From NCBI RefSeq assembly GCF_902705855.1, contig NZ_CACSIJ010000016.1:98391-141438 (forward strand): a DNA stretch of 43,048 bases, given 5' to 3'. Of the stretch, positions 1 to 7,754 are shown one piece after another. Within the stretch, counting starts at the first letter, position 1, and each line of letters begins with the position of its first letter. This stretch comes from Zhongshania aliphaticivorans (lineage in GTDB: Bacteria > Pseudomonadota > Gammaproteobacteria > Pseudomonadales > Spongiibacteraceae). The translations under genes were made by a program, and so were the position numbers. The notes below the pieces were generated by a model. That model was not told the DNA's origin, searched no databases, and saw only the letters and a list, made by a program, of their open reading frames with translations.

Positions 1-451
1 CAGACAAGATCTCTCGCTTCAATTCAGATTCAAGCGACAATCCAGCATTGCTGCCACAAAACAGCTCACTTTGACTAACTCCGGTTAAAGGAAAAATGTC
101 GTTAATATAATTTTTTAAATCGGCTGAAACAGGATTTTCTAATTCATATAGCGCGATCAGAATTTTGCCTTGACTAACAAGTAAATTATCTTCGATAAAA
201 TCGTTATCTTGAATTTGTGTTTTTAACCATAGTAATAATTGATTGGATAAAGCAATTTGCTGTTGCAGGCGATCATCGCTGACGGGTACTGACTCTATGG
301 CATATTCAAGAATGTGTGATAGGAAACGAGACAACCACGTTGATGCTTCACTGCTATTAAGCTCACGTTCGCCCACATAGAATCGCTCTCGGTCAATGCG
401 ACTCTCGATAAGCTGAGTTATAAGCTGCTCATAAATTCCAACTTGTTGCAT
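1..451 (-). CDS. N-terminal part of a PLD/DUF3427-type superfamily 2 helicase (runs off the window)
   Basis: This ORF is cut by the left edge; about 150 N-terminal residues are visible, reading MQQVGIYEQLIT at the start. The pattern 'GIYEQLIT', a 'L.SSEA..WLSRFL' helix, 'DDRLQQQIALSNQLLLWL' and 'SLESELKREI' matches, from memory, the region before and into the PLD-nuclease-like domain of large DEAD/DEAH helicases carrying a C-terminal DUF3427. The helicase motifs themselves lie outside the window, so the assignment rests on the N-terminus only. The ATG at 449-451 has an AAGGG ribosome site a few bases upstream. It lies 10 bp after the stop of the regulator at 462-794, so the two are probably co-transcribed. 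Family members often sit in defence or mobile regions, which fits the neighbouring hipBA pair. Confidence 0.65.
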   Translation of the reverse strand, partial: MQQVGIYEQLITQLIESRIDRERFYVGERELNSSEASTWLSRFLSHILEYAIESVPVSDDRLQQQIALSNQLLLWLKTQIQDNDFIEDNLLVSQGKILIALYELENPVSADLKNYINDIFPLTGVSQSELFCGSNAGLSLESELKREILS

Positions 452-461
452 ATTGTCCCTT

Positions 462-794
462 TTATTCCAATGGCTGAATTAACAGCAACATTGATTGATA
501 TTGCAGTTTTACCGCCAATCCATTTGGTGATCTTGCCATTTCAACTAAGTTGTACTTGCCCAAAGTTTTCAGTGTTCTCGACACATTACTTACCGCTCTC
601 CCCGTAAGCGCAGCCAATTCAGTAACCGATTGTGGCTGTTGCTCGGCTATTACTTTTAACATTTGCTGATTTTCTTTCGACAGCACATTGGCCACCGATT
701 TAAGCGAATCGAACCAAATATCGACAGGGTAATCGGGGGCCGGCGTTTGACCTTTAATGCCTATCACACAGCGCGTTTGTTTAACGTTTTTCAT
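462..794 (-). CDS. Winged-helix DNA-binding protein, HVO_A0114/MarR-like regulator
   Basis: The protein is small (110 residues from the ATG at 794). Its core reads 'IWFDSLKSVANVLS', 'LLKVIAEQQPQSVTEL'-like helices and 'TGRAVSNVSRTLKTL', then a wing. This is the layout of the HVO_A0114 family of putative antitoxin-type regulators, which have a helix-turn-helix where each new locus is tested with a 'SRTLKTL' recognition helix. The frame stays open to a TTG at 947, and the extra 51 residues contain a strand-like 'LCISVRPF' segment, so the true start is uncertain. The ATG at 794 has only a weak ribosome site. It precedes the helicase by 10 bp and probably regulates that operon. No adjacent DUF6516-type toxin partner was found. 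Confidence 0.65.
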   Translation of the reverse strand: MKNVKQTRCVIGIKGQTPAPDYPVDIWFDSLKSVANVLSKENQQMLKVIAEQQPQSVTELAALTGRAVSNVSRTLKTLGKYNLVEMARSPNGLAVKLQYQSMLLLIQPLE

Positions 795-1062
795 TCTTGA
801 CCCGAATCGTTTGCTCGCTAGATTGTCAGCGAAGTGCATAAGAGCAGCACTTGGCCAATCGAAAGGCCGTACGCTTATACATAAGCCGCATATATTATCA
901 GCTACTGATAATGGGGCAAGGGTATTTTCCGTTTTGGACGATAGCAATATCGGCGTGCAGGTAGTACAGCAGCTTGGAGCAAGTGAAGTGAGAAACGGAG
1001 AATGAAAGTGAATCTATAACTTCTTTATCCATTGGAAAATAAAAGATAGTTTCACTTGCTCA

Positions 1063-2313
1063 TTAAACATTAAACGCCGATTCCTTCATGGTTTGCTCTG
1101 CTCGGCTGATTCCTAAGCGCTTAGCGACTTGTTGCCAATGCTTCACCGCGTTTAACACCTCATCGTAAATTTGTGTTGCGCCTTCCTGCGACAGGCGGAA
1201 GAAGTCTTTTACTTCAAAGGCAAGCTGATAATCGAGTGCGTTGTCGGTATCGCTAATATTGAGATGAAGGCCATGCTTGCCAACAATCGGGTTTAAATCA
1301 TAAGCCGGTGACAGCTTCCAGCCTTTCTTGGTGAGTAAAAAACCGTGGTTACGCAGGTGATCGTCAGTATTAGACACGGCAATATTAAACACAATCCGAC
1401 GCCATAACTGGGCTAAATCGGCTTCTGTTTGTGCGCCTTGAGTGGAAAGAAACTCAGCAATCTCTAAGTAGCTGGCACCTTGAGATTGTTCGCCATCATA
1501 GTATTGGAGCTGTGTCATGGCCGATGTGAAGTGCAGTCGCTTGTCACCCTCACGGTCAAAGCGCTTGGTTAAAAAGGTATGATGCTGAGATGAAAACTGC
1601 CTGATCTCACTTGGAAACATATCAACGCCAGCCGCTAAAGCCAATTCATAACAGACCATCTCCCACGCACCCACATCGTAGGTGTCGTTTAAATTGGGAA
1701 ACTTGGCAATCCACAAATGGCCTTGTTCATCTGTCACACAAGCCTTGGGCCTTGCTCCACCTAAAGATGAGCCAGGTGCAATCAACATTTTTAACCAGCG
1801 GTAATATTCATCGCTGTCAATATTGTCGTCTTTTTCTATTTGTATGGCGGCGTGCTCTAACTCTCGCAGAGACGCCATTGGCGGCGCAGCAAATTCGGCA
1901 TTGTCATCTAAGAAAGCATCCGAGCCTGCTCGCTTAAATCGAATACCGCCCATTCGGTAAGAGTCATGTACGCCCAGCAGGTAATCCAGCTCGTTTAATC
2001 GACTTGTTGCTCGAATGCCTTTGCGCGCTTCAATGGCCGCACGCCGTTGCATCAAAATGCGACCCCAACGATCCGGTGATGAGTCTAAGAACGCACGGAA
2101 ATTTTTATCTGCTTCGTCATTGTAGAGTTCACCTGTGTGCAGTGTCAGCATAGGATCAATTTGCAGGCGGTAGGGCGATGTTAAAAATGTTTTGTCGTAG
2201 GAAAAACTGAAGACACCGCCACGACTTGAGTCGCTATACGCGAGATGGCCAAGTAATAATGGTTCGTCAATAGGATGCCAGCCTGCATACACTTCGACTA
2301 CGTCACGGCTCAT
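1063..2313 (-). CDS. hipA: HipA-family serine/threonine kinase toxin
   Basis: The protein has 416 residues, a normal length for HipA toxins, which phosphorylate a cellular target (GltX in E. coli) and induce dormancy. The N-terminal HipA_N-like region is followed by the Ser-rich loop 'SSLGGARPK' at about residues 182-190, which in HipA carries the regulatory autophosphorylation serine. The catalytic loop 'NTDDHLRNHGF' starts near residue 315 (D317 as base, N322 as metal ligand). The metal-binding segment 'SPAYDLNP' follows, with D339. The canonical Lys of the HxDxHxKN loop is Arg here, as in a subset of the family. Its start overlaps the stop of the hipB-like gene by 4 bp, so the two are translationally coupled. 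The target is unknown; homologues in this clade can phosphorylate other tRNA synthetases. Confidence 0.9.
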   Translation of the reverse strand: MSRDVVEVYAGWHPIDEPLLLGHLAYSDSSRGGVFSFSYDKTFLTSPYRLQIDPMLTLHTGELYNDEADKNFRAFLDSSPDRWGRILMQRRAAIEARKGIRATSRLNELDYLLGVHDSYRMGGIRFKRAGSDAFLDDNAEFAAPPMASLRELEHAAIQIEKDDNIDSDEYYRWLKMLIAPGSSLGGARPKACVTDEQGHLWIAKFPNLNDTYDVGAWEMVCYELALAAGVDMFPSEIRQFSSQHHTFLTKRFDREGDKRLHFTSAMTQLQYYDGEQSQGASYLEIAEFLSTQGAQTEADLAQLWRRIVFNIAVSNTDDHLRNHGFLLTKKGWKLSPAYDLNPIVGKHGLHLNISDTDNALDYQLAFEVKDFFRLSQEGATQIYDEVLNAVKHWQQVAKRLGISRAEQTMKESAFNV

Positions 2314-2615
2314 TTTGAACCTTCCAGCAGTTTGATATTTTGCAGCTTAATACCGACCTCATCGTGAGCAGCCATTTCAGCAAAGTTGTTATCCATCCCC
2401 AGCACTGCCATGATTTTTAAATACGTGCCTATGGCGACACCGGGATCGCCCGCGAATACCTTGTTTACCGTTTTATGATCAAACCCTGTTCGCTCGCACA
2501 GTAACTTTTTAGTAAAACCGCGACGCTTCATGGCTAACAATAAATCCTCGCCAAAATGCGTGAGGATTTTGCGCTGCTTGGGAAACAACACATTGTGTAA
2601 ATCTCGCTTTGCCAT
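2310..2615 (-). CDS. hipB: HipB-like XRE-family antitoxin/repressor
   Basis: The 101-residue protein carries one XRE helix-turn-helix ('LLLAMKRRGFTKKLLCERTG' then 'HKTVNKVFAG') at about residues 25-60, and a short tail. In HipBA pairs the antitoxin binds the kinase and represses the operon. It is the first gene of the pair and its stop overlaps the hipA start by 4 bp. The upstream region 2626-2757 has four related 18-bp inverted repeats, one lying on the predicted -10 box, which fits autorepression. The sequence is not close to E. coli HipB, so the symbol states role rather than orthology. Confidence 0.8.
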   Translation of the reverse strand: MAKRDLHNVLFPKQRKILTHFGEDLLLAMKRRGFTKKLLCERTGFDHKTVNKVFAGDPGVAIGTYLKIMAVLGMDNNFAEMAAHDEVGIKLQNIKLLEGSK

Positions 2616-2625
2616 ACTACCGCCT

Positions 2626-2757
2626 ATGGGACTATATCCCCATTTTTAAACCATTAATGGGAATATAGTCCCGTCTTGGCTATTTTGCAAATCGTAACCA
2701 AGGACATAATAGGACTAAGTTCCTATTTTTTATCTACAAACGGGAATATAGTCCTAT
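2626..2757. promoter_or_regulatory. Four 18-bp inverted-repeat operators upstream of hipBA
   Basis: Four imperfect palindromes fit the consensus AYRGGACTAWRTYCCYRT: 2626-2643 (ATGGGACTATATCCCCAT), 2657-2674 (reverse strand), 2709-2726 (ATAGGACTAAGTTCCTAT) and 2740-2757 (reverse strand). Centres are 31, 52 and 31 bp apart, close to 3, 5 and 3 turns of B-DNA, so all sites face one side of the helix. E. coli hipBA also uses several HipB operators, but with a different sequence (TATCC-N8-GGATA). HipB binding is inferred. Confidence 0.75.
2662..2690 (-). promoter_or_regulatory. Predicted sigma-70 promoter of hipBA
   Basis: On the minus strand a -35 box TTGCAA (2685-2690) and a -10 box TATATT (2662-2667) are separated by 17 bp. 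Operator site 2 (2657-2674) covers the -10 box completely, so bound repressor would occlude RNA polymerase. The boxes are seen directly; their use is inferred. Confidence 0.6.
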
Positions 2758-2883
2758 ATTTGTACTTAACTCATTAACCAACAAACTTTTAGCGATAACA
2801 AGCAGGATTAGAGCAGAATGCTAAGGCTAGCCTTTCTGCCACTACCCAACTTAATGAGCAAACTGCATAGCTTTGCTGCAAAA

Positions 2884-2927
2884 GTCTACAAAACCTAAGC
2901 TAACTTATTTAGTCATGTTTTGTAGAC
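2884..2927. repeat. Perfect 11-bp inverted repeat in the hipBA-gmk intergenic region
   Basis: GTCTACAAAAC at 2884-2894 is repeated inverted at 2917-2927, with a 22-nt spacer. No T-run follows on either strand, so it is not a typical intrinsic terminator. It lies in the 450-bp gap between hipB and gmk. Apart from the operators, the promoter and this repeat, nothing recognisable was seen there. Confidence 0.5.
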
Positions 2928-2972
2928 CTACCTCGATTGAGACGACTTTACCAGCCGCTATCATTCTCTTAA

Positions 2973-3683
<711 letters not shown>

Positions 3684-3717
3684 GCGCTGGCTATTTGTTA
3701 AACTAACACGTAATTGA

Positions 3718-3748
3718 CAGCGCACAATTTGTGCGCTGATTTTATTTA
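3718..3748 (+). terminator. Intrinsic terminator or attenuator between gmk and rpoZ
   Basis: CAGCGCACA (3718-3726) pairs perfectly with TGTGCGCTG (3730-3738) and is followed by ATTTTATTTA. The 9-bp stem with a T-rich tail is a good rho-independent terminator. It lies 28 bp before rpoZ, so rpoZ-spoT either has its own promoter or depends on read-through. Confidence 0.75.
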
Positions 3749-3766
3749 GTACGCAGGATATAGATC

Positions 3767-4030
3767 ATGGCCCGAATTACTGTTGAAGACTGCCTAGAAG
3801 CTGTCGATAACCGCTTTGAATTAGTAATGGTTGCGAGCAAACGCGCCCGCGCTCTTGCCACTGGCGGGAAAGACGCTCTTGTTCCTGAAGAAGGCGACAA
3901 GCCTACAGTAATCGCTTTGCGCGAACTTGCCGAAGGCAAAATTACCCGTGAAGAAGTCATGGCTGCAAACACTACTGCAGAAGAACCAGAGCTGGATCTA
4001 AGCGCTGAACTAGGCGCTGCTGCACTGTAA
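3767..4030 (+). CDS. rpoZ: RNA polymerase omega subunit
   Basis: This 87-residue protein binds the C-terminal part of beta' and helps assemble RNA polymerase; in gammaproteobacteria it also forms part of a ppGpp-binding site. The family-typical start '[11 protein letters not shown]' and the segment '[14 protein letters not shown]' are followed by '[15 protein letters not shown]', with an acidic, alanine-rich tail. It is 23 bp ahead of spoT, the usual arrangement, which puts a ppGpp receptor component and the ppGpp enzyme in one unit. Confidence 0.97.
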   Translation: MARITVEDCLEAVDNRFELVMVASKRARALATGGKDALVPEEGDKPTVIALRELAEGKITREEVMAANTTAEEPELDLSAELGAAAL

Positions 4031-4053
4031 TTCTGCGTCTGACAGGGGCGCCA

Positions 4054-6237
4054 ATGCATCAATACAGTTTTTTCAATCCTAAGCCTGGCAAAGTTGAGCC
4101 GGCGGGATCGATTGACGCCCTTGCAAAATCTCTTTCTGACTACCTTTCTGCCGATCAAGTTAATCAGGTTCGGCGAGCCTACTATTACGCCGAACAAGCC
4201 CACGAAGGTCAGAACCGCCGCAGCGGTGAACCTTACGTCACCCACCCCTTAGCTGTTGCCACCATTCTTTCTGAAATGCATATGGACGCCCAAAGCTTGA
4301 TGGCTGCCATGCTGCATGATGTGATCGAAGACACAAGTGTAAGCAAAGAAGGACTAAGTAATCAGTTTGGCGACGTGGTAGCTGAGCTGGTTGACGGCGT
4401 GTCTAAACTGACCCGCATTGAGTTTCAGTCTAAAGCTGAGCAACAGGCTGAGAACTTTCAGAAAATGGCCCTCGCAATGGCCAAAGACATTCGCGTCATA
4501 TTGGTGAAGCTGGCCGACCGCCTCCACAATATGCGCACCCTTGGCGCCATGCCGCCGGAAAAGCGCCGACGCATCGCTCGCGAAACCCTAGAAATTTACG
4601 CACCCATTGCCCAACGGCTAGGCATGCACAATATTCGGGTTGAATTTGAAGACTTGGGCTTTATGTCCATGCACCCCATGCGCGCGCGACGTATTAAAAA
4701 GTCGATTACCACCCGCTTTGGCGACCGCAAAAAAACCATTTCGAGCATTCGTGAAAATATAGAAAACTGCCTCACTGAAGAAGGCCACACCGCCAACGTG
4801 ATTGGTCGTGAAAAACACCTGTTCAGCGTTTATACCAAAATGCGCAACAAGCGAAAGTCACTAAAAGAGATTATGGATCTCTATGCGTTTCGCATCGTGG
4901 TTGACTCGGTCGACTCCTGCTACCGTGTTTTAGGTTGCGTACACAGCTTGTACAAACCTGTTCCGGGGCAATTTAAAGACTATATCGCCATTCCCAAAGC
5001 CAACGGCTACCAGTCTTTGCACACCGTGTTATTTGGCCTAGAGGGCGTGCCGATAGAAATTCAAATCCGCACCCACGAAATGGAAGAAATGGCCAACAAC
5101 GGCATTGCCGCACACTGGCTGTATAAGTCCAACGAACAAGAGCCTAAGCGCAACTCCAGTCACGCCCGCGCCCGTCAATGGGTGCAGGGTTTATTAGAGA
5201 TGCAGGAACGCGCGGGTGATTCGCTAGAGTTTATCGAGAACGTCAAAATCGATTTATTCCCCGACGAGGTGTATGTCTTCACGCCACGCGGTGACATTAT
5301 GGAATTACCCGCCGGCGCCACCGCCGTCGATTTTGCCTACTCTGTGCACAGCGACATCGGCAATAGCTGCGTCGCCTGCCGAATTAACCGTCGCTTAGCC
5401 CCCTTATCAGAAACACTACAAAGTGGCCAAACAGTCGAAGTTATCACCACCCCCGGCGCGCAACCCAATCCGGCGTGGCTGCACTTTGTAGTCACGGCAA
5501 AAGCTCGCACGGGCATTCGCCACCACCTTAAACATCAGCGTAAAACCGAAGCTCTTACCTTAGGCCGCCGTATGTTGGAGCGCGCCCTTGCCAGTATGGA
5601 CGAGAATCTGGCTGATATAGACGACAAGTATTTGCTTCAACTCGTCGACTCCACCCACGCCAAATCGACAGACAATATTTACGAGCAAATCGGCATGGGT
5701 AACCGCGTAGCGTATTTAACTGCGCGCCAGCTAATAAACCTTCGCGATGAAATCCGTGACGGTGACGACAAACTCCGCGCGCCACTTACCCGACAGTCTA
5801 TGGTCATTCACGGCACAGAAGGCTTTTTGGTCAACTTTGCACGCTGTTGCTACCCCATTCCCGGCGACCACATTGTCGGCATCGTCAGCTCTGAGAAAGG
5901 CGTGGTGGTGCATTGCGAAAACTGCCATAACAGCATTGAACTCAGCAGCCAACCCGAACGCGTCGTGCCACTGAGCTGGGCGGAAAATATCGACCGCGAC
6001 TTCTCGGTTGAAATGAAAATAGAAATTACCAAGCAACGCGGCATTATCGCTGTACTGGCAACCCGCGTTAACGGCGCCGATGGCAGCATCGAAAAAATCA
6101 GCGTAGAAGACGAAAATCCCAAAATCAGCACCATCCACCTTGTGGTTGGCGTGCGCTCGCGGGTGCATTTAGCAAATGTGATGCGTCGAATTCGTAATAT
6201 TCCTGCGGTTATTAAGGTCACGCGGGAAAGACATTAA
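4054..6237 (+). CDS. spoT: Bifunctional (p)ppGpp synthase/hydrolase SpoT
   Basis: This 727-residue enzyme makes and degrades the alarmone (p)ppGpp in response to carbon, fatty-acid and other stress. The N-terminal HD hydrolase domain is intact (H50, H64, H88-D89, 'HDVIEDT'), so hydrolysis is expected. The synthetase domain follows at about residues 230-370, with 'YAFRIVVD', 'YKPVPGQFKDYIA' and 'KANGYQSLHT'. A TGS domain comes next (from 'DEVYVFTPRGDIMELPAGAT'), with 'GNSCVACRINRRL', then a Cys-rich 'ARCCYPIPGD' segment and a C-terminal ACT domain. The intact HD motif and linkage to rpoZ separate it from RelA. An AGGGG ribosome site lies just ahead of the ATG. Confidence 0.96.
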   Translation: MHQYSFFNPKPGKVEPAGSIDALAKSLSDYLSADQVNQVRRAYYYAEQAHEGQNRRSGEPYVTHPLAVATILSEMHMDAQSLMAAMLHDVIEDTSVSKEGLSNQFGDVVAELVDGVSKLTRIEFQSKAEQQAENFQKMALAMAKDIRVILVKLADRLHNMRTLGAMPPEKRRRIARETLEIYAPIAQRLGMHNIRVEFEDLGFMSMHPMRARRIKKSITTRFGDRKKTISSIRENIENCLTEEGHTANVIGREKHLFSVYTKMRNKRKSLKEIMDLYAFRIVVDSVDSCYRVLGCVHSLYKPVPGQFKDYIAIPKANGYQSLHTVLFGLEGVPIEIQIRTHEMEEMANNGIAAHWLYKSNEQEPKRNSSHARARQWVQGLLEMQERAGDSLEFIENVKIDLFPDEVYVFTPRGDIMELPAGATAVDFAYSVHSDIGNSCVACRINRRLAPLSETLQSGQTVEVITTPGAQPNPAWLHFVVTAKARTGIRHHLKHQRKTEALTLGRRMLERALASMDENLADIDDKYLLQLVDSTHAKSTDNIYEQIGMGNRVAYLTARQLINLRDEIRDGDDKLRAPLTRQSMVIHGTEGFLVNFARCCYPIPGDHIVGIVSSEKGVVVHCENCHNSIELSSQPERVVPLSWAENIDRDFSVEMKIEITKQRGIIAVLATRVNGADGSIEKISVEDENPKISTIHLVVGVRSRVHLANVMRRIRNIPAVIKVTRERH

Positions 6238-6242
6238 TTACA

Positions 6243-6322
6243 CGTCGGATGTCAGGCGTCTGACGCAGGACGCCATCCACCCAACAGCTTTTCCGTCAGA
6301 CGTCCGACTCCCGACGCCTGAC
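6243..6322. repeat. REP-like cluster of GTCAGRCGTC repeats between spoT and ridA
   Basis: The 104-bp gap is built from variants of one short word in both orientations. GTCAGGCGTC (6251-6260) pairs with GACGCCTGAC (6313-6322). GCGTCTGAC (6256-6264) can pair with GTCAGACG (6295-6302). GCGTCTGACGC (6256-6266) is itself palindromic. Several alternative hairpins are therefore possible. No T-tract follows, so it resembles a repetitive extragenic palindrome more than a terminator. Confidence 0.6.
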
Positions 6323-6341
6323 TTAGTCATCAGGAGCCACC

Positions 6342-6725
6342 ATGAACAACAAAGAAATCATCAGCACCAACAACGCCCCCCAAGCCATTGGCACTTATTC
6401 CCAAGCGGTTAAGGTTGGCAGCACGGTGTATTTGTCTGGCCAAATTCCCTTGATTCCAGAGACGATGGAAATGATCGAGGGCGGTATTAAAGAACAAGCT
6501 ACCCAGGTATTTAAAAACCTGTCAGCAGTTGCCGAAGCCGCTGGTGGAAGCTTGAACGACGCCGCCAAGGTAAATATTTCGCTAATCGATCTCGGTGTAT
6601 TTGCGCAGGTAAATGAGGTAATGGCACAGTTTTTTGCTGAACCTTACCCCGCCCGCGCCTGCGTACAAGTCGCTGCGCTACCACGGGGCGCCATGATTGA
6701 AGTGGAAGTTATTTTAGCGCTGTAA
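6342..6725 (+). CDS. ridA: RidA family enamine/imine deaminase
   Basis: This 127-residue YjgF/YER057c/UK114 family protein hydrolyses reactive 2-aminoacrylate-type enamines and imines released by PLP enzymes, protecting the cell from their damage. The family signature 'PYPARACVQVAALPRGAMIEVE' region is present, here P101 to E121, with the catalytic Arg at position 105. The N-terminal 'APQAIGTYSQAVK' and 'YLSGQIPL' segments are also typical. The length is normal. It has a good AGGAG site and lies downstream of spoT, a linkage seen in many gammaproteobacteria. It is closed by a strong hairpin at 6732-6760. Confidence 0.95.
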   Translation: MNNKEIISTNNAPQAIGTYSQAVKVGSTVYLSGQIPLIPETMEMIEGGIKEQATQVFKNLSAVAEAAGGSLNDAAKVNISLIDLGVFAQVNEVMAQFFAEPYPARACVQVAALPRGAMIEVEVILAL

Positions 6726-6731
6726 TAAATC

Positions 6732-6764
6732 ATATTGGGCCGAGTTAATCGGCCCAATATCTTT
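6732..6764. terminator. Bidirectional terminator between ridA and the convergent SDR gene
   Basis: ATATTGGGCCGA (6732-6743) pairs perfectly with TCGGCCCAATAT (6749-6760), with a five-base loop. The tails are moderately T-rich on both strands (CTTTCT on plus, GATTTATTA on minus). It separates two convergent genes and can serve both. Confidence 0.8.
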
Positions 6765-7631
6765 CTAGTTACCCTCTGTTTTACGCCACTCATCTAGTAC
6801 CGGCACAAACCCTTGCCTAAATGTTGGGTATTTCAATTGATAGCCGCTTTCTCGCAATAGTTTATTCGCACAGCGCTTGCTGCCAGTTCGAGCGATTGAC
6901 TGACCCTTCGTTGCGTAAACCACATTCAACTCTGCAGCCAACCACGACTGCACATCTTGAATACTTGCCGGCTCATCATCAACGCCGAGATAACAAGGTT
7001 CTATCGCCTCGTTCGCCTCGGCCTTGTCGATTAAATGACTTAAAAAACCGACACAATCGTCGCGATGAATTCTATTAGTGTAATGCACCGGCTCCGCCGG
7101 CGCGCAATCGCCATCCAGCACCTTACTCAGCATTTGCAAACGTCCGCTGCCGTAAATACCACCAAAGCGAATATTCGCATAGGGCCATTTAGTAGCCGCT
7201 ACAATCTGCTCTGCCTTCAATAAACTTTTACCGGAAAAACGATCTGGCTCAGTTGCACTACGCTCGTCTATCCATTCATGACGCGCTTGGGCATAAACCC
7301 CAGTACTCGACACAAACAACACAAACCTCGGCGGCGTCGCCATCGCCGCCAAGACTGTATTTAGCCCGTCTTCAAACACAGCGCTATAGCCTTCTGCACC
7401 GTAGCCCGCAGGCGTCAGTGTGATTACCAAATAATCTGCCTGTAATGGACCCAACTTGGCCACACTTTGCGGATCACATACATCTGCTGCTAGCGCGGCA
7501 ACACCCTCCGAAAGCTTATCGATTTTGCGACGCATACCCTGAACCCGCCAACCCCTAGCCAAATAAATATCGGCCAAGCCATTGCCAATATCACCGCAAC
7601 CAATAATTAAAAGTGATTTTTGCTCAGCCAT
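6765..7631 (-). CDS. NAD(P)-dependent epimerase/dehydratase-like SDR (YeeZ type)
   Basis: The 288-residue protein has an N-terminal Rossmann motif 'LIIGCGDIGNGLADIYLARG' at about residues 8-27. The segment 'FVSSTGVYAQ', then 'IRFGGIYGSGR' and a 'TNRIHRDDCVGFL' stretch, are typical of extended/atypical SDRs near E. coli YeeZ. The classical YxxxK catalytic pair is not evident, so it may bind a nucleotide sugar or act as a binding or regulatory protein; the substrate is unknown. It is convergent with ridA and shares its terminator. Its start is about 120 bp from the divergent quinone oxidoreductase. Confidence 0.8.
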   Translation of the reverse strand: MAEQKSLLIIGCGDIGNGLADIYLARGWRVQGMRRKIDKLSEGVAALAADVCDPQSVAKLGPLQADYLVITLTPAGYGAEGYSAVFEDGLNTVLAAMATPPRFVLFVSSTGVYAQARHEWIDERSATEPDRFSGKSLLKAEQIVAATKWPYANIRFGGIYGSGRLQMLSKVLDGDCAPAEPVHYTNRIHRDDCVGFLSHLIDKAEANEAIEPCYLGVDDEPASIQDVQSWLAAELNVVYATKGQSIARTGSKRCANKLLRESGYQLKYPTFRQGFVPVLDEWRKTEGN

Positions 7632-7754
7632 CCTAAAGTGCTCTCCGCTGTGAATGCCCGCCTGAGTCGGTCATAATCTTTGTTAATATGCAGATCTAAA
7701 CCGCAGCTAAAATTCCGCGCTGATCTTACCACCTTAACAATCAGGAGGACGACT

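Noticed and set aside
757-1005. 82-residue plus-strand ORF overlapping the regulator gene
   Set aside because: It has no recognisable domain or ribosome site and lies antisense to the winged-helix regulator, so it is treated as a shadow.
4054-6237. Calling the alarmone gene relA
   Set aside because: The hydrolase HD residues are intact and it follows rpoZ, which fits SpoT.
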